From: Pseudomonadota bacterium
GTDB taxonomy: Bacteria; Pseudomonadota; Gammaproteobacteria; Burkholderiales; Burkholderiaceae_F
DNA length: 64,000 nucleotides
Direction: 5' to 3'
NCBI GenBank assembly: GCA_029778535.1
Contig: JAKOQB010000005.1
Coordinates: 310,001-374,000, forward strand
Below the pieces are notes generated by a model, which searched no databases, was not told the origin of the DNA, and worked only from the letters and a program-made list of their open reading frames with translations. Below, in pieces: positions 8,877-16,668 of this stretch. Both the position numbers and the translations under genes were made by a program. The stretch's first letter is position 1. Each line of letters opens with the position of its first letter.

Positions 8877-10120
8877 AGCGCATTCTGATGATTGCCTTCC
8901 ACTTTCCGCCGTTCGGGCAGAGCAGCGGCCGCCTGCGCACGCTGGGTTTTGCCCGCCATCTTGGCGAGTACGGATGGCAGCCGGCAGTCGTCACGGCGCG
9001 CTCGGCTGTTTATCCGATGGTGCAGCCGGAAAGCCTCGCGGAAATCCCGCCGACGCTGCCGGTTACCCGGGCGGCCGGAGTCGACATCTCCCGGCTGGTC
9101 TCGATTCGCGGCGTTTATCCGCGCTGGCTCGCTACGCCCGATCGGTGGTGCATGTGGGCGATCGGCGCGTTGAGCGCGGGCCTTTCGATCGTCAAGCGGT
9201 CGCGACCCGATGTCATATGGACGACGTTTCCGATCCCGAGCGCGGTGCTGGCCGGTGTCCTGCTGAGCCGCCTGACCGGCGTTCCGCTGGTCGTCGACCT
9301 TCGCGACCCGATGGTCTACGAAGGTTGGCCGGCGAATGCATGGCAGCGTGCCGTATATGGACGCCTCGAGCGCTGGGCGGTGTCGGCCGCGCAGGCCGTG
9401 GTGGTGACGACCCCGGGTGCCTGCCGGATGTATCGCGAGCGCTATCCGAGATTTCCGGCGGAGCGTTTCCAGGTGATCCAGAATGGCGTGGAGGACGACT
9501 ACGAGCGCGTGGGGATGCAGTCGTCGGCGTCGGCGGCGACCTCGGGTCCGATCGTGCTCGTGCACAGCGGACTGATGGAGCATCCAGACCGCGATCCATC
9601 GGCGTTGTTCGCCGCCATCGGCGCCGTGCGCCGGGCGAAGGCGCTGCCCGCACGCGGCCTGCGCGTGATCCTTCGCGCCACGGGGCGGAACGACTACATC
9701 CGCCGCATGGCGGCGCAGGCGGGCGTCGAAGATCTCGTCGTCGTCGAGCCGCATATCGCGCGTGAGGCGGCGGTGCGCGAAATGTCGTCGGCCCACGGCC
9801 TGATCCTGTTCCAGGGGCAGGCCTGCAATCGCCAGATCCCCGCCAAGGCATACGAGTACCTGGCGGCGCGGCGACCGATCCTCGCGCTGGTGCACCCCGA
9901 CGGCGACACGCACGATCTGATGGCCAATCAATGGAACGTGCCCTACACCGCGGACATGGCTTGCCCCTCCGCCATCGAGACCTTGCTGCGGCGGTTCTTC
10001 GAGGACGTGCAGAATGCGCGCGCTTTCGTGCCGTCAGCGGCCCTGATCGAACCGTATTCGCGCCGCGCGCGGTCACGCGAACTGTCGACGCTGCTCGACT
10101 CAATCGCCGCCGCCCACTGA
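8873..10120 (+). CDS. Glycosyltransferase family 4
   Basis: This GT-B enzyme of 415 residues starts at the GTG at 8873, which overlaps the preceding stop as GTGA. The N-terminal domain opens with ILMIAFHFPPFGQSSGRLRT and contains PLVVDLRDPMVYEGW, the usual acceptor-domain blocks of GT4 enzymes with GlcNAc- or fucose-type substrates. The donor domain has PIVLVHSGLMEHPDRDPSAL and KAYEYLAARRPILALVHP with the EX7E-like glutamates. It is the last gene of the rightward operon; its stop is only 3 bases from the stop of the convergent gene at 10124. No sugar assignment can be made. Confidence 0.87.
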   Translation: MKRILMIAFHFPPFGQSSGRLRTLGFARHLGEYGWQPAVVTARSAVYPMVQPESLAEIPPTLPVTRAAGVDISRLVSIRGVYPRWLATPDRWCMWAIGALSAGLSIVKRSRPDVIWTTFPIPSAVLAGVLLSRLTGVPLVVDLRDPMVYEGWPANAWQRAVYGRLERWAVSAAQAVVVTTPGACRMYRERYPRFPAERFQVIQNGVEDDYERVGMQSSASAATSGPIVLVHSGLMEHPDRDPSALFAAIGAVRRAKALPARGLRVILRATGRNDYIRRMAAQAGVEDLVVVEPHIAREAAVREMSSAHGLILFQGQACNRQIPAKAYEYLAARRPILALVHPDGDTHDLMANQWNVPYTADMACPSAIETLLRRFFEDVQNARAFVPSAALIEPYSRRARSRELSTLLDSIAAAH

Positions 10121-10123
10121 AGC

Positions 10124-11296
10124 TCAGGCGGCGCGCGGCGTGGGCTCCGTCCCGCCGGGACCGCACAATCCGTCGTACACGGCCTTATAGTTCGCGATCA
10201 TTGCATCGAGGCTGAATCGCTCGACGGCAATTCGTCTGGCAGCTCGACCGTGCGCGTCGCGCAACGCAGGATTCGCCGCGAAGTCCTGCAGCAGTCTTGC
10301 CAGCGCGTCGACGTCGCGCGGAGCGAAGAACCGTCCGGTGACTCCGTCCTCAAGCAGCTCGACATTGCCGCCGACGCGGGTCGCAAGGATCGGAAGTCCG
10401 GTGGCCATCGCCTCGAGGATCGTGTTGGAGATGCCTTCGTTCAACGACGGCAGAACGAACACGTCCATCGCGCGCAACGCATCGGGAACGTTGGACATCG
10501 ATCCGGCGAACCAGGTCTGCGCAGCGATCTCCAGCTCGGCCGCGCGGTGCCGCAGCGCGGGCAGCAGAGGACCGTCGCCGACGATCATTACGCGCATTCT
10601 CCGCCCGAGCTCCGGACGGTCTGCGTTGAGCCGAGCGACCGCTGCGAGCAGCGTCGCCTGGTCCTTCACCGCCTGAATCCGGCCGACGGTACCGACGACG
10701 ATCGAATCGTCGGCCCGCATCTGCGCCGGCAGCAGCTCGCGCGCATTGGAGCCGGCCGGCGAGAAGCGATCGGTATCAACTCCGTTGTAGATCTGCGTGA
10801 TCCGCCGCGGCGAAACGCCGACGCGCCGGATCATGAAGCCTTCGAGATCTCTGGACACCGCGATGTAATGTGTGACGAGCGGCGCATGCAGCCGACGCAG
10901 CAGCGCGGGTTTCCACTTGCGTCCGTGCAGGTTGTCGACGTCCCAGCCGTGCTCGCCGTGCACGCAGTATCTGACGCCCGCAAGCCGCGCCGGCAGCAGC
11001 GCATCGAGTCCCGACATGCCGCGCGAGTGGATGATGGCGGGGCGCAGGCGCCGGCACAGCCGGAAGATTTCGGCCTGCAGCTTGCGAAAGCCGATGCGCG
11101 ACCGGTGCAGCGCGACCACTTCAACGTCGGGTCGCGCGATGCGATAGCGGAACTCGGAGTAGTCCTCGATGCACGCGACCGCGTGCCGGTATGCCGATGC
11201 CGGCATCCGGTTGATCAGGTTGACCAGCCCGTTTTCCAGGCCGCCGATCACCAGATGGTGGATCACGTGCAGGATCAGCGGCGGGGCCTCGGACAT
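10124..11296 (-). CDS. Glycosyltransferase, stp2-like (PEP-CTERM/exosortase-associated type)
   Basis: The ATG at 11296 gives 390 residues beginning MSEAPPLILHVIHHLVIGGL, the pattern of the stp2 family of GT4 sugar transferases in exosortase A loci. NGLVNLINRMPASAYRHAV follows directly. The donor-binding half shows VVGTVGRIQAVKDQATLLA and the EX7E block LNEGISNTILEAMATGLPIL. Its start overlaps the stop of the formyltransferase-deacetylase gene by one base (TGATG), so the two are coupled. A longer in-frame reading upstream lies inside that gene and is not used. The transferred sugar is unknown. Confidence 0.88.
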   Translation of the reverse strand: MSEAPPLILHVIHHLVIGGLENGLVNLINRMPASAYRHAVACIEDYSEFRYRIARPDVEVVALHRSRIGFRKLQAEIFRLCRRLRPAIIHSRGMSGLDALLPARLAGVRYCVHGEHGWDVDNLHGRKWKPALLRRLHAPLVTHYIAVSRDLEGFMIRRVGVSPRRITQIYNGVDTDRFSPAGSNARELLPAQMRADDSIVVGTVGRIQAVKDQATLLAAVARLNADRPELGRRMRVMIVGDGPLLPALRHRAAELEIAAQTWFAGSMSNVPDALRAMDVFVLPSLNEGISNTILEAMATGLPILATRVGGNVELLEDGVTGRFFAPRDVDALARLLQDFAANPALRDAHGRAARRIAVERFSLDAMIANYKAVYDGLCGPGGTEPTPRAA

Positions 11297-12888
11297 CACC
11301 GCAGTCCCATGCATTCGAACAGGAAGGCGCGGTCCGAGAACTCCCAGTGGATTCCCCGCCGCAGCACGTTGTAGCGATCGACGGTCGCGACGTTGGACCC
11401 GCCGTAAGCCGACAGGCAGCCGACGAATCCCGCCTGCTTCACGAGTTCGAGGCGCGCAGGCGTCATGTTGTGGCGCCCGCCGTACGGATAGGCGAACAGC
11501 AGCCGCTCCAACCCGAGTTCGCGCTCCAGATCGGCGCGCGATTGCGCGAGTTCGTGGCGGACGGTCGTCTCGTCCTCGGCGGCGCAATCGATGTGGCTCA
11601 CCGAATGCGAGCCGATCGTGAAGCCCTGGTCGCGCATCCGACGCAAATGATCCCACTGCATCACCGGAATCGGCGCGTTGCCGCGCCGGACATCGTGCGG
11701 GAAGCGGCGGTCGGTTCCCACGATTCCGGTCGAAATGAAGAACGCCGCCGGTATGCGGTGCCGCTGCAGGATCGGCGCCGCGTTGAGGTAGTTGTCCAGG
11801 TACCCGTCGTCGAACGTGACCGCGACCAGCGGTGCACCGGTGCGCGGGACCACCGGGCATTCGATCACCCGCTCGATCGACAGCACTTCGCAGCGCGCGC
11901 GCAGCAGCGCCATCTGCCGATCGAACTGCTCGATGCCCACGGTCAGGTTGTCCCGCGCGTCATCGCTGACACGGTGATAGAGCAGCACGGTGATCCGCGG
12001 CGGCAGCAGGCGGCGCAATCCTGCGCGCAGGCATGGCAGGCTCGCGCCGAAGTATGCCTCCTTGGCCGCGTTCCTTGCGCCCGAGCGGGACCGGGGCTGC
12101 GTGCTGCAGAGGCGGCGCCGCAGTTGCGCGGCTTGAGCTAGTGTCGGCTTGCGAAACGTCTTTCCCCCGGATCGCTGCGGCAACGACGCGAGCCGGCCGT
12201 CGAGAATGTCCTGCACCGCCTCACGCATCAGATCGACGCCGACTTCATCGAGCCGGTGCTGCAGGCCGCGCAGCGTCGAGAATCGCTGGCGATCGATGCT
12301 CGTCTCCCGAATCACCTCGCCGGTATCGAGCCCGTCGTCCACGCGGTGCACCGTGCAGCCGACGCTCGATTCGCCATTCCACAGCTCCCAAAACGCGGGC
12401 GGCATGCCGCGGTAATCCGGCACCTTGCCTTTGTGCAGATTGATCGTCCCGTGCTTCGGAATCGAGAACAGTGGCCGGCGCAGGATCGGCGCCGCCAGCG
12501 ACAGGCCCAGATCGGGCTCGAATTCGCGGATCGCTTGCAAGCTGTCCGCCGCGTGAATGTCCTCGACCTCGATGATGCGCAGGTTCGGTCGGGCACGCAG
12601 CGCGGCTAGCGTGAATTCGCTTCCGGGCAGGCCGGGCTGATTGGGCTCGTTGTGCCGCGTCGACAGGCGATGCCGGATGTCCTCTGCCATGTGCGGCAAC
12701 CAGCGCCAGCCGTTGCGGCGCAGGTTGCGCCACTGATTGCGCAGCAGTTGCCCGAGCGGCCTCCGGGGCGAGTGAACCACGACGAGCCACGACAGGTCGG
12801 CGATCGCCCGATCGATTTCGACGACGCCCTTGCGCACCGCATAACCCGGCTGCGCAGTGAGCACGACGATCCTGCGACCCGTGGTCAC
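11296..12888 (-). CDS. Fusion: sugar N-formyltransferase-like domain plus polysaccharide deacetylase
   Basis: This 530-residue protein joins two enzymes. Residues about 90-250 match the Fmt/ArnA-type formyltransferase domain: N150 and H152 in INLHKGKVPDYRG and D188 in GLDTG correspond to the catalytic Asn-His-Asp triad. Residues about 297-520 are a NodB-type carbohydrate esterase 4 domain with TFDDGY (358-363), GSHSVSH giving H428 and H432, and AYPYGG (466-471). A plausible role is removing an acetyl group from an amino sugar and formylating the free amine (inference). Formyltransferases of this type use N10-formyl-tetrahydrofolate, whereas CE4 enzymes are metal-dependent and often exported. 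No signal peptide is visible, so both domains should be cytoplasmic. Start is GTG at 12888. Confidence 0.87.
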   Translation of the reverse strand: MTTGRRIVVLTAQPGYAVRKGVVEIDRAIADLSWLVVVHSPRRPLGQLLRNQWRNLRRNGWRWLPHMAEDIRHRLSTRHNEPNQPGLPGSEFTLAALRARPNLRIIEVEDIHAADSLQAIREFEPDLGLSLAAPILRRPLFSIPKHGTINLHKGKVPDYRGMPPAFWELWNGESSVGCTVHRVDDGLDTGEVIRETSIDRQRFSTLRGLQHRLDEVGVDLMREAVQDILDGRLASLPQRSGGKTFRKPTLAQAAQLRRRLCSTQPRSRSGARNAAKEAYFGASLPCLRAGLRRLLPPRITVLLYHRVSDDARDNLTVGIEQFDRQMALLRARCEVLSIERVIECPVVPRTGAPLVAVTFDDGYLDNYLNAAPILQRHRIPAAFFISTGIVGTDRRFPHDVRRGNAPIPVMQWDHLRRMRDQGFTIGSHSVSHIDCAAEDETTVRHELAQSRADLERELGLERLLFAYPYGGRHNMTPARLELVKQAGFVGCLSAYGGSNVATVDRYNVLRRGIHWEFSDRAFLFECMGLR

Positions 12889-12894
12889 GTCGCC

Positions 12895-12904
12895 CCTCCT
12901 CCTT
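12895..12904 (-). promoter_or_regulatory. Strong ribosome binding site fixing the GTG start at 12888
   Basis: On the minus strand AAGGAGGAGG lies 6 bases before the GTG at 12888. It is the clearest Shine-Dalgarno sequence in the left half and supports GTG as the true start of the fusion gene. Confidence 0.7.
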
Positions 12905-13105
12905 CAGATCGCGCGGTGCGCACTTCGGCCGCGCCTTTGAGGTCCATCCGGAAACGGCTAATCTCGCTGCCGGCCGCTGCGACGGGCCGATGGTGATCGT
13001 TTCGTTGCCGCGCAGGGTCGGTCATTTGTATCGGGAATGCGGAAAGGTGTCTGCAAGTGTTCGAATTCGACGACAGGCTGGGGTGAATAGCACATCGCGA
13101 GGCAT

Positions 13106-14602
13106 ATGAGTGACCTTCGACGCCGAATGGCGAAAGGCGCTTTCTGGATGGTGCTGTTTCGACTCGTGGATCGGTCGATCGGCGTCGTCAGCACGCTGGT
13201 GCTTGCGCGGCTGCTGGCGCCGGCCGACTTCGGGCTTGTCGCCATGGCGATGTCGATCGTCGCCGCGCTCGAGATCCTCGGGGCATTCAGCTTCGATCTG
13301 GCGTTGATCCAGAACCGCGATGCCGAACGGCGGCACTTCGACACGGCGTGGACGTTCAACGTGATGTTCGGAGTGGCGAATGCATGCATCCTGCTGGCGC
13401 TTGCCGTTCCTGCCGCGCGCCTTTATGGCGAGCCGCGCGTCGAGGGCATCATGCACTGGCTTGCGGCTTACGCAGCGATCCAGGGGCTCGCGAACATCGG
13501 CGTTGTCGCGTTTCAGAGGGATCTCGAGCTGCACAAGGAGTTCCGCTTTGCGCTCACCAAGCGGATCATCGGCTTCACCGTGACGCTGGCGCTGGCGTAC
13601 ACGTTACGCAGCTACTGGGCGCTGGTCGGCGGCACGATCGCCACCGCGCTTGCCGCGGTTGCGCTGAGTTACCTGATGCATCCGTACCGGCCGCGGTTCA
13701 GCATTGCGGCGCGCCGCGAACTGTTCCATTTCTCGAAGTGGCTCTTGATCAACAACGTACTGATCTTCTTTACCCATCGGAGCACCGACCTGATTCTCGG
13801 CCGCTACGCCGGCGCGCAGGCGCTCGGCACCTACAACGTTGCGTACGAACTCGCTAACCTGCCGACCACGGAACTCGTCTTCCCGATCAGCCGCGCCGTC
13901 TATCCGGGCTATGCAAGGATGGCAGAAAGACTTGAAGAGCTCAGGCGCGGGTTTCTCGATGTCTTCGCGCTGATCGTCCTGTTCGCCGTTCCCGCTGGGA
14001 TTGGAATCACCGTGCTCGCCGAGCCGGTCGTGCGCGTGCTGCTGGGAGAAAAGTGGAGTGCAGCCATCCCGCTGATCCAGATTCTCGGCATCTTCGGAGT
14101 CCTGCGGGCGTCGGGCTCCAATTCCGGCTCGGTCTATCTGGCGCTCGGCGTTCCCCACGTCATCGCGTACCTTGCGCTGCTGTTTCTGGCTGTCCTTGGT
14201 ACGGGTCTGTGGTTGACGGTGGGCGATGCCGGAGCCAAGGGAGCGGCGTTGTCAGTGCTGACCGCGGGCGCGATACAGGTTCCGGTCGGTTTCGTCATCG
14301 TGGCGCGCCAGACCGGACTCGGGCTCTCCGCATTCGTACATGCCGCCTGGCGCCCTCTACTGAGCGGCATCGTGATGGCACTGCTGCTGACGGCCATGAT
14401 GCGCAGCGCCGCGCTGTCGTCCGCGGGCGATTTGGTGCAACTCGTGCTGCTTGTACCGCTCGGTGCCGTCATTTACTTCTCATCGGTCTTCCTGCTCTGG
14501 GCGGCGGCCGGCAAGCCGTCCGGCAGTGAAGCGCATCTGCTGCCGGTAGTACGACAGTTCCTCGGGCGCGCGCGTGCCGCCGTCACGCCGCGGCCCGAAT
14601 GA
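13106..14602 (+). CDS. Wzx-type oligosaccharide flippase (MOP superfamily)
   Basis: This 498-residue integral membrane protein has about twelve to fourteen hydrophobic segments. It opens MSDLRRRMAKGAFWMVLFRL and continues with TLVLARLLAPADFGLVAMAM, the signature N-terminus of WzxC/AmsL-like polysaccharide transporters. FGxVAxA-type and IGRYAGAQALGTYNVAYELA-like segments fit the family. It would flip undecaprenyl-diphosphate repeat units across the inner membrane. The 217-base divergent gap upstream (12889-13105) should hold promoters for both directions; no convincing -35/-10 pair was found there. A weak GCGAGG lies just before the ATG. A second flippase, not closely similar, is at 31573-33030. 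Confidence 0.87.
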   Translation: MSDLRRRMAKGAFWMVLFRLVDRSIGVVSTLVLARLLAPADFGLVAMAMSIVAALEILGAFSFDLALIQNRDAERRHFDTAWTFNVMFGVANACILLALAVPAARLYGEPRVEGIMHWLAAYAAIQGLANIGVVAFQRDLELHKEFRFALTKRIIGFTVTLALAYTLRSYWALVGGTIATALAAVALSYLMHPYRPRFSIAARRELFHFSKWLLINNVLIFFTHRSTDLILGRYAGAQALGTYNVAYELANLPTTELVFPISRAVYPGYARMAERLEELRRGFLDVFALIVLFAVPAGIGITVLAEPVVRVLLGEKWSAAIPLIQILGIFGVLRASGSNSGSVYLALGVPHVIAYLALLFLAVLGTGLWLTVGDAGAKGAALSVLTAGAIQVPVGFVIVARQTGLGLSAFVHAAWRPLLSGIVMALLLTAMMRSAALSSAGDLVQLVLLVPLGAVIYFSSVFLLWAAAGKPSGSEAHLLPVVRQFLGRARAAVTPRPE

Positions 14603-14719
14603 TCTACTCGCGACCTTTCCCGCCCGTCGTCCGCCCGGGACCCCCGATTGACATTGGAACGAAGGCGTGAAGCGCGGCAGGGACAATGGCGGGATGCAAC
14701 CGTTTCGAAAGAAGTCTCC

Positions 14720-15415
14720 ATGCTCGATTTCGTGAAGGCGCGGGTCGCGGGATTCCTGCGGTGGCACGTCACCGAGCCGGTGCGCGACCTTCAGATGGAG
14801 CTTCTCTACCAGCGTCTGTTCGACAACCAATGTCGCAAACAGGGATGGCGCAACGACTTCCATCCGGTCGGCGCGGCGGCGAGCCATGGGCTGCTGTACC
14901 TGCTGTCCCGACTGTTCGACGAGCATGAGATCCGCAGCGTGATTGAGTTCGGTTCCGGCGAAAGCACGGTGTTCATCGACCGCGCCAAGCATCCCGCTGC
15001 CCGCCACGTCTGCTATGAGCACGATCCGGTCTGGCATGCGCGCGTTGCCACGCGGCTGACCGGTTGCGACTATCGACTGCGTCCGCTGGCACCGACTACG
15101 GTGGCCGGTCGTTCGGTGCAGTGGTATCAGGATGTCGAGCCGCAGGAGTTCGACCTTATGCTCGTCGACGGCCCGGTCGGCACCGAACGGTTCTCCCGCT
15201 TCGGGTGCATCGAACTGATCCGATCCGTTCGGGCGCGCGACTTCCTGATCATCTTCGACGACCATCAGCGACCCGGCGAGCGCGACACGGTTGCGCACGC
15301 CGTCGGCCTGCTGCGCGACGCCGGTGTCGAGTTCCGGGCGAACGAGTTGCGGGCCCGCACGACGCAGGCGGTGATCGCCGCTGGGAAGTTCATCGGTGCG
15401 ACTTACTCCTACTGA
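14720..15415 (+). CDS. Class I SAM-methyltransferase-like protein
   Basis: The ATG at 14720 follows GAAAGAAG at 14706-14713 and gives 231 residues; an upstream alternative at 14648 adds an unconserved leader. A Rossmann-like SAM-binding motif is visible in VIEFGSGESTVFIDRAKH, then an acidic residue at the end of strand 2 (CYEHDPVWH) and FDLMLVDGPVGTERFSRFG at strand 4. This LVDGP form is common to small proteins of glycan loci annotated as methyltransferases without known acceptor. It lies between a flippase and a glycosyltransferase and probably modifies a sugar or a lipid-linked intermediate. Actual methyl transfer is unproven. Confidence 0.65.
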   Translation: MLDFVKARVAGFLRWHVTEPVRDLQMELLYQRLFDNQCRKQGWRNDFHPVGAAASHGLLYLLSRLFDEHEIRSVIEFGSGESTVFIDRAKHPAARHVCYEHDPVWHARVATRLTGCDYRLRPLAPTTVAGRSVQWYQDVEPQEFDLMLVDGPVGTERFSRFGCIELIRSVRARDFLIIFDDHQRPGERDTVAHAVGLLRDAGVEFRANELRARTTQAVIAAGKFIGATYSY

Positions 15416-15470
15416 TACGCGCGAACGCCGGGCACGTGGACATGAACTCTTTGCTGCCGTTGCACCCGTA

Positions 15471-16652
15471 ATGCGCTTGATTGCTCTCGCGCCCAACGCC
15501 TGGCAGGGTCAGTGGGTCAATCGGCAGCATCTGTTGTCCCGATTGGCAAGTATGCATCGGGTCGTTTACTCGACCGGGGCCTGGTCTGTCTGGGACCGGC
15601 GGTCCCCGGAATGGCACCAGGCGCGCGTCTTCGGCCGCGTGCAACTGTGCGATGGCGTGTCGGTCGAAGAGGCGCCGCGACTTCTGCTGCGCTGGCCGAG
15701 ATGGCGTGGATTCGATCACCTGGTGGTCCGGCTGCACGCCAGACGACTGTTCGCGATCGCGCAACGCGCCGGAACTCCGCCGACGGTTGCGTTTCTGTTT
15801 CATCCGGCATTTCTTCCCTACGCACCGTTGCTCGGCGCCGAACTGCTCGCCTACCATGCCTACGATCTCTTCGAAGCGACGCCGGGATGGAGCAGCGAGT
15901 TGGAAGAAGCCGAGGTGTCGCTGCTGCGCGCGGCCGATCTGGTCACTGCCGCGAGCGAGCCGATCGCGCTGCGCCTGCGCGAGAAGGTCGCGCGCGACGT
16001 CAAGGTGCTGCCGAACGGCGTCGATCTGAACGCATTCGATTTCAGGGCCGCCGGGACGGCTGCGATTCCGGAAGATCTGGCGGCGATTCCGGGTCCGCGC
16101 CTCGGATACGTGGGAAGCCTGCATCCGCAGGTCGATTACGGCCTCGTCGCGGCGCTTGCGGCGGCGCGCCCGCACTGGAACTTCGTCTTGATCGGCGGCA
16201 GCCCGGCCGTCCGGGACCCGCGCGCGGAAGGCGAGATCGAACAGTGCCGCCGATTGCCGAATGTGTGGTTCCTGGGAGAAAAGCATCGTGACGAGGTACC
16301 GCGCTACCTCTGGAACATGGACGTGAATCTGATGCTGTACCGCGTGTCGGATCGGACCTGGATCAAGGCGGGCTATCCGCTGAAGCTGCACGAATACCTG
16401 GCGGCCGGAAAACCTGTCGTCAGTGCGGATCTGCCGGCCGTGCGTGAGTTCGCGTCGGTGGTACGCATCGCAGCCGACGTTGGCGACTGGCTGCGCGGGA
16501 TCGAAGAAGCGCTGAGCGCCGGCGGCATCGGAACCCCGCAGCAGCGGCGCGAAGTGGCGGCGCGAAACTCGTGGGATGCACGGGTCGCGAGCCTCGACGG
16601 CTGGCTCGCGTCGCTTGCGCTCTGTCGCCGGGCTGCGGCCGTCGGCGATTGA
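15471..16652 (+). CDS. Glycosyltransferase (GT-B fold, GT1/GT4-like)
   Basis: The product has 393 residues from the ATG at 15471; it starts MRLIALAPNAWQGQWVNRQ, a first strand and loop typical of a GT-B enzyme. The central linker contains VKVLPNGVDLNAFDF and the donor domain begins PRLGYVGSLHPQVDYGLV. A KLHEYLAAGKPVVSADLP block supplies the conserved glutamate of the donor site. The protein resembles glycosyltransferases of teichuronic-acid and O-antigen clusters in which a sugar is added to a lipid carrier. It precedes asnB at 16669 by 16 bases. The substrate is unknown. Confidence 0.82.
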   Translation: MRLIALAPNAWQGQWVNRQHLLSRLASMHRVVYSTGAWSVWDRRSPEWHQARVFGRVQLCDGVSVEEAPRLLLRWPRWRGFDHLVVRLHARRLFAIAQRAGTPPTVAFLFHPAFLPYAPLLGAELLAYHAYDLFEATPGWSSELEEAEVSLLRAADLVTAASEPIALRLREKVARDVKVLPNGVDLNAFDFRAAGTAAIPEDLAAIPGPRLGYVGSLHPQVDYGLVAALAAARPHWNFVLIGGSPAVRDPRAEGEIEQCRRLPNVWFLGEKHRDEVPRYLWNMDVNLMLYRVSDRTWIKAGYPLKLHEYLAAGKPVVSADLPAVREFASVVRIAADVGDWLRGIEEALSAGGIGTPQQRREVAARNSWDARVASLDGWLASLALCRRAAAVGD

Positions 16653-16668
16653 GAAAAGGGTGCATCGC

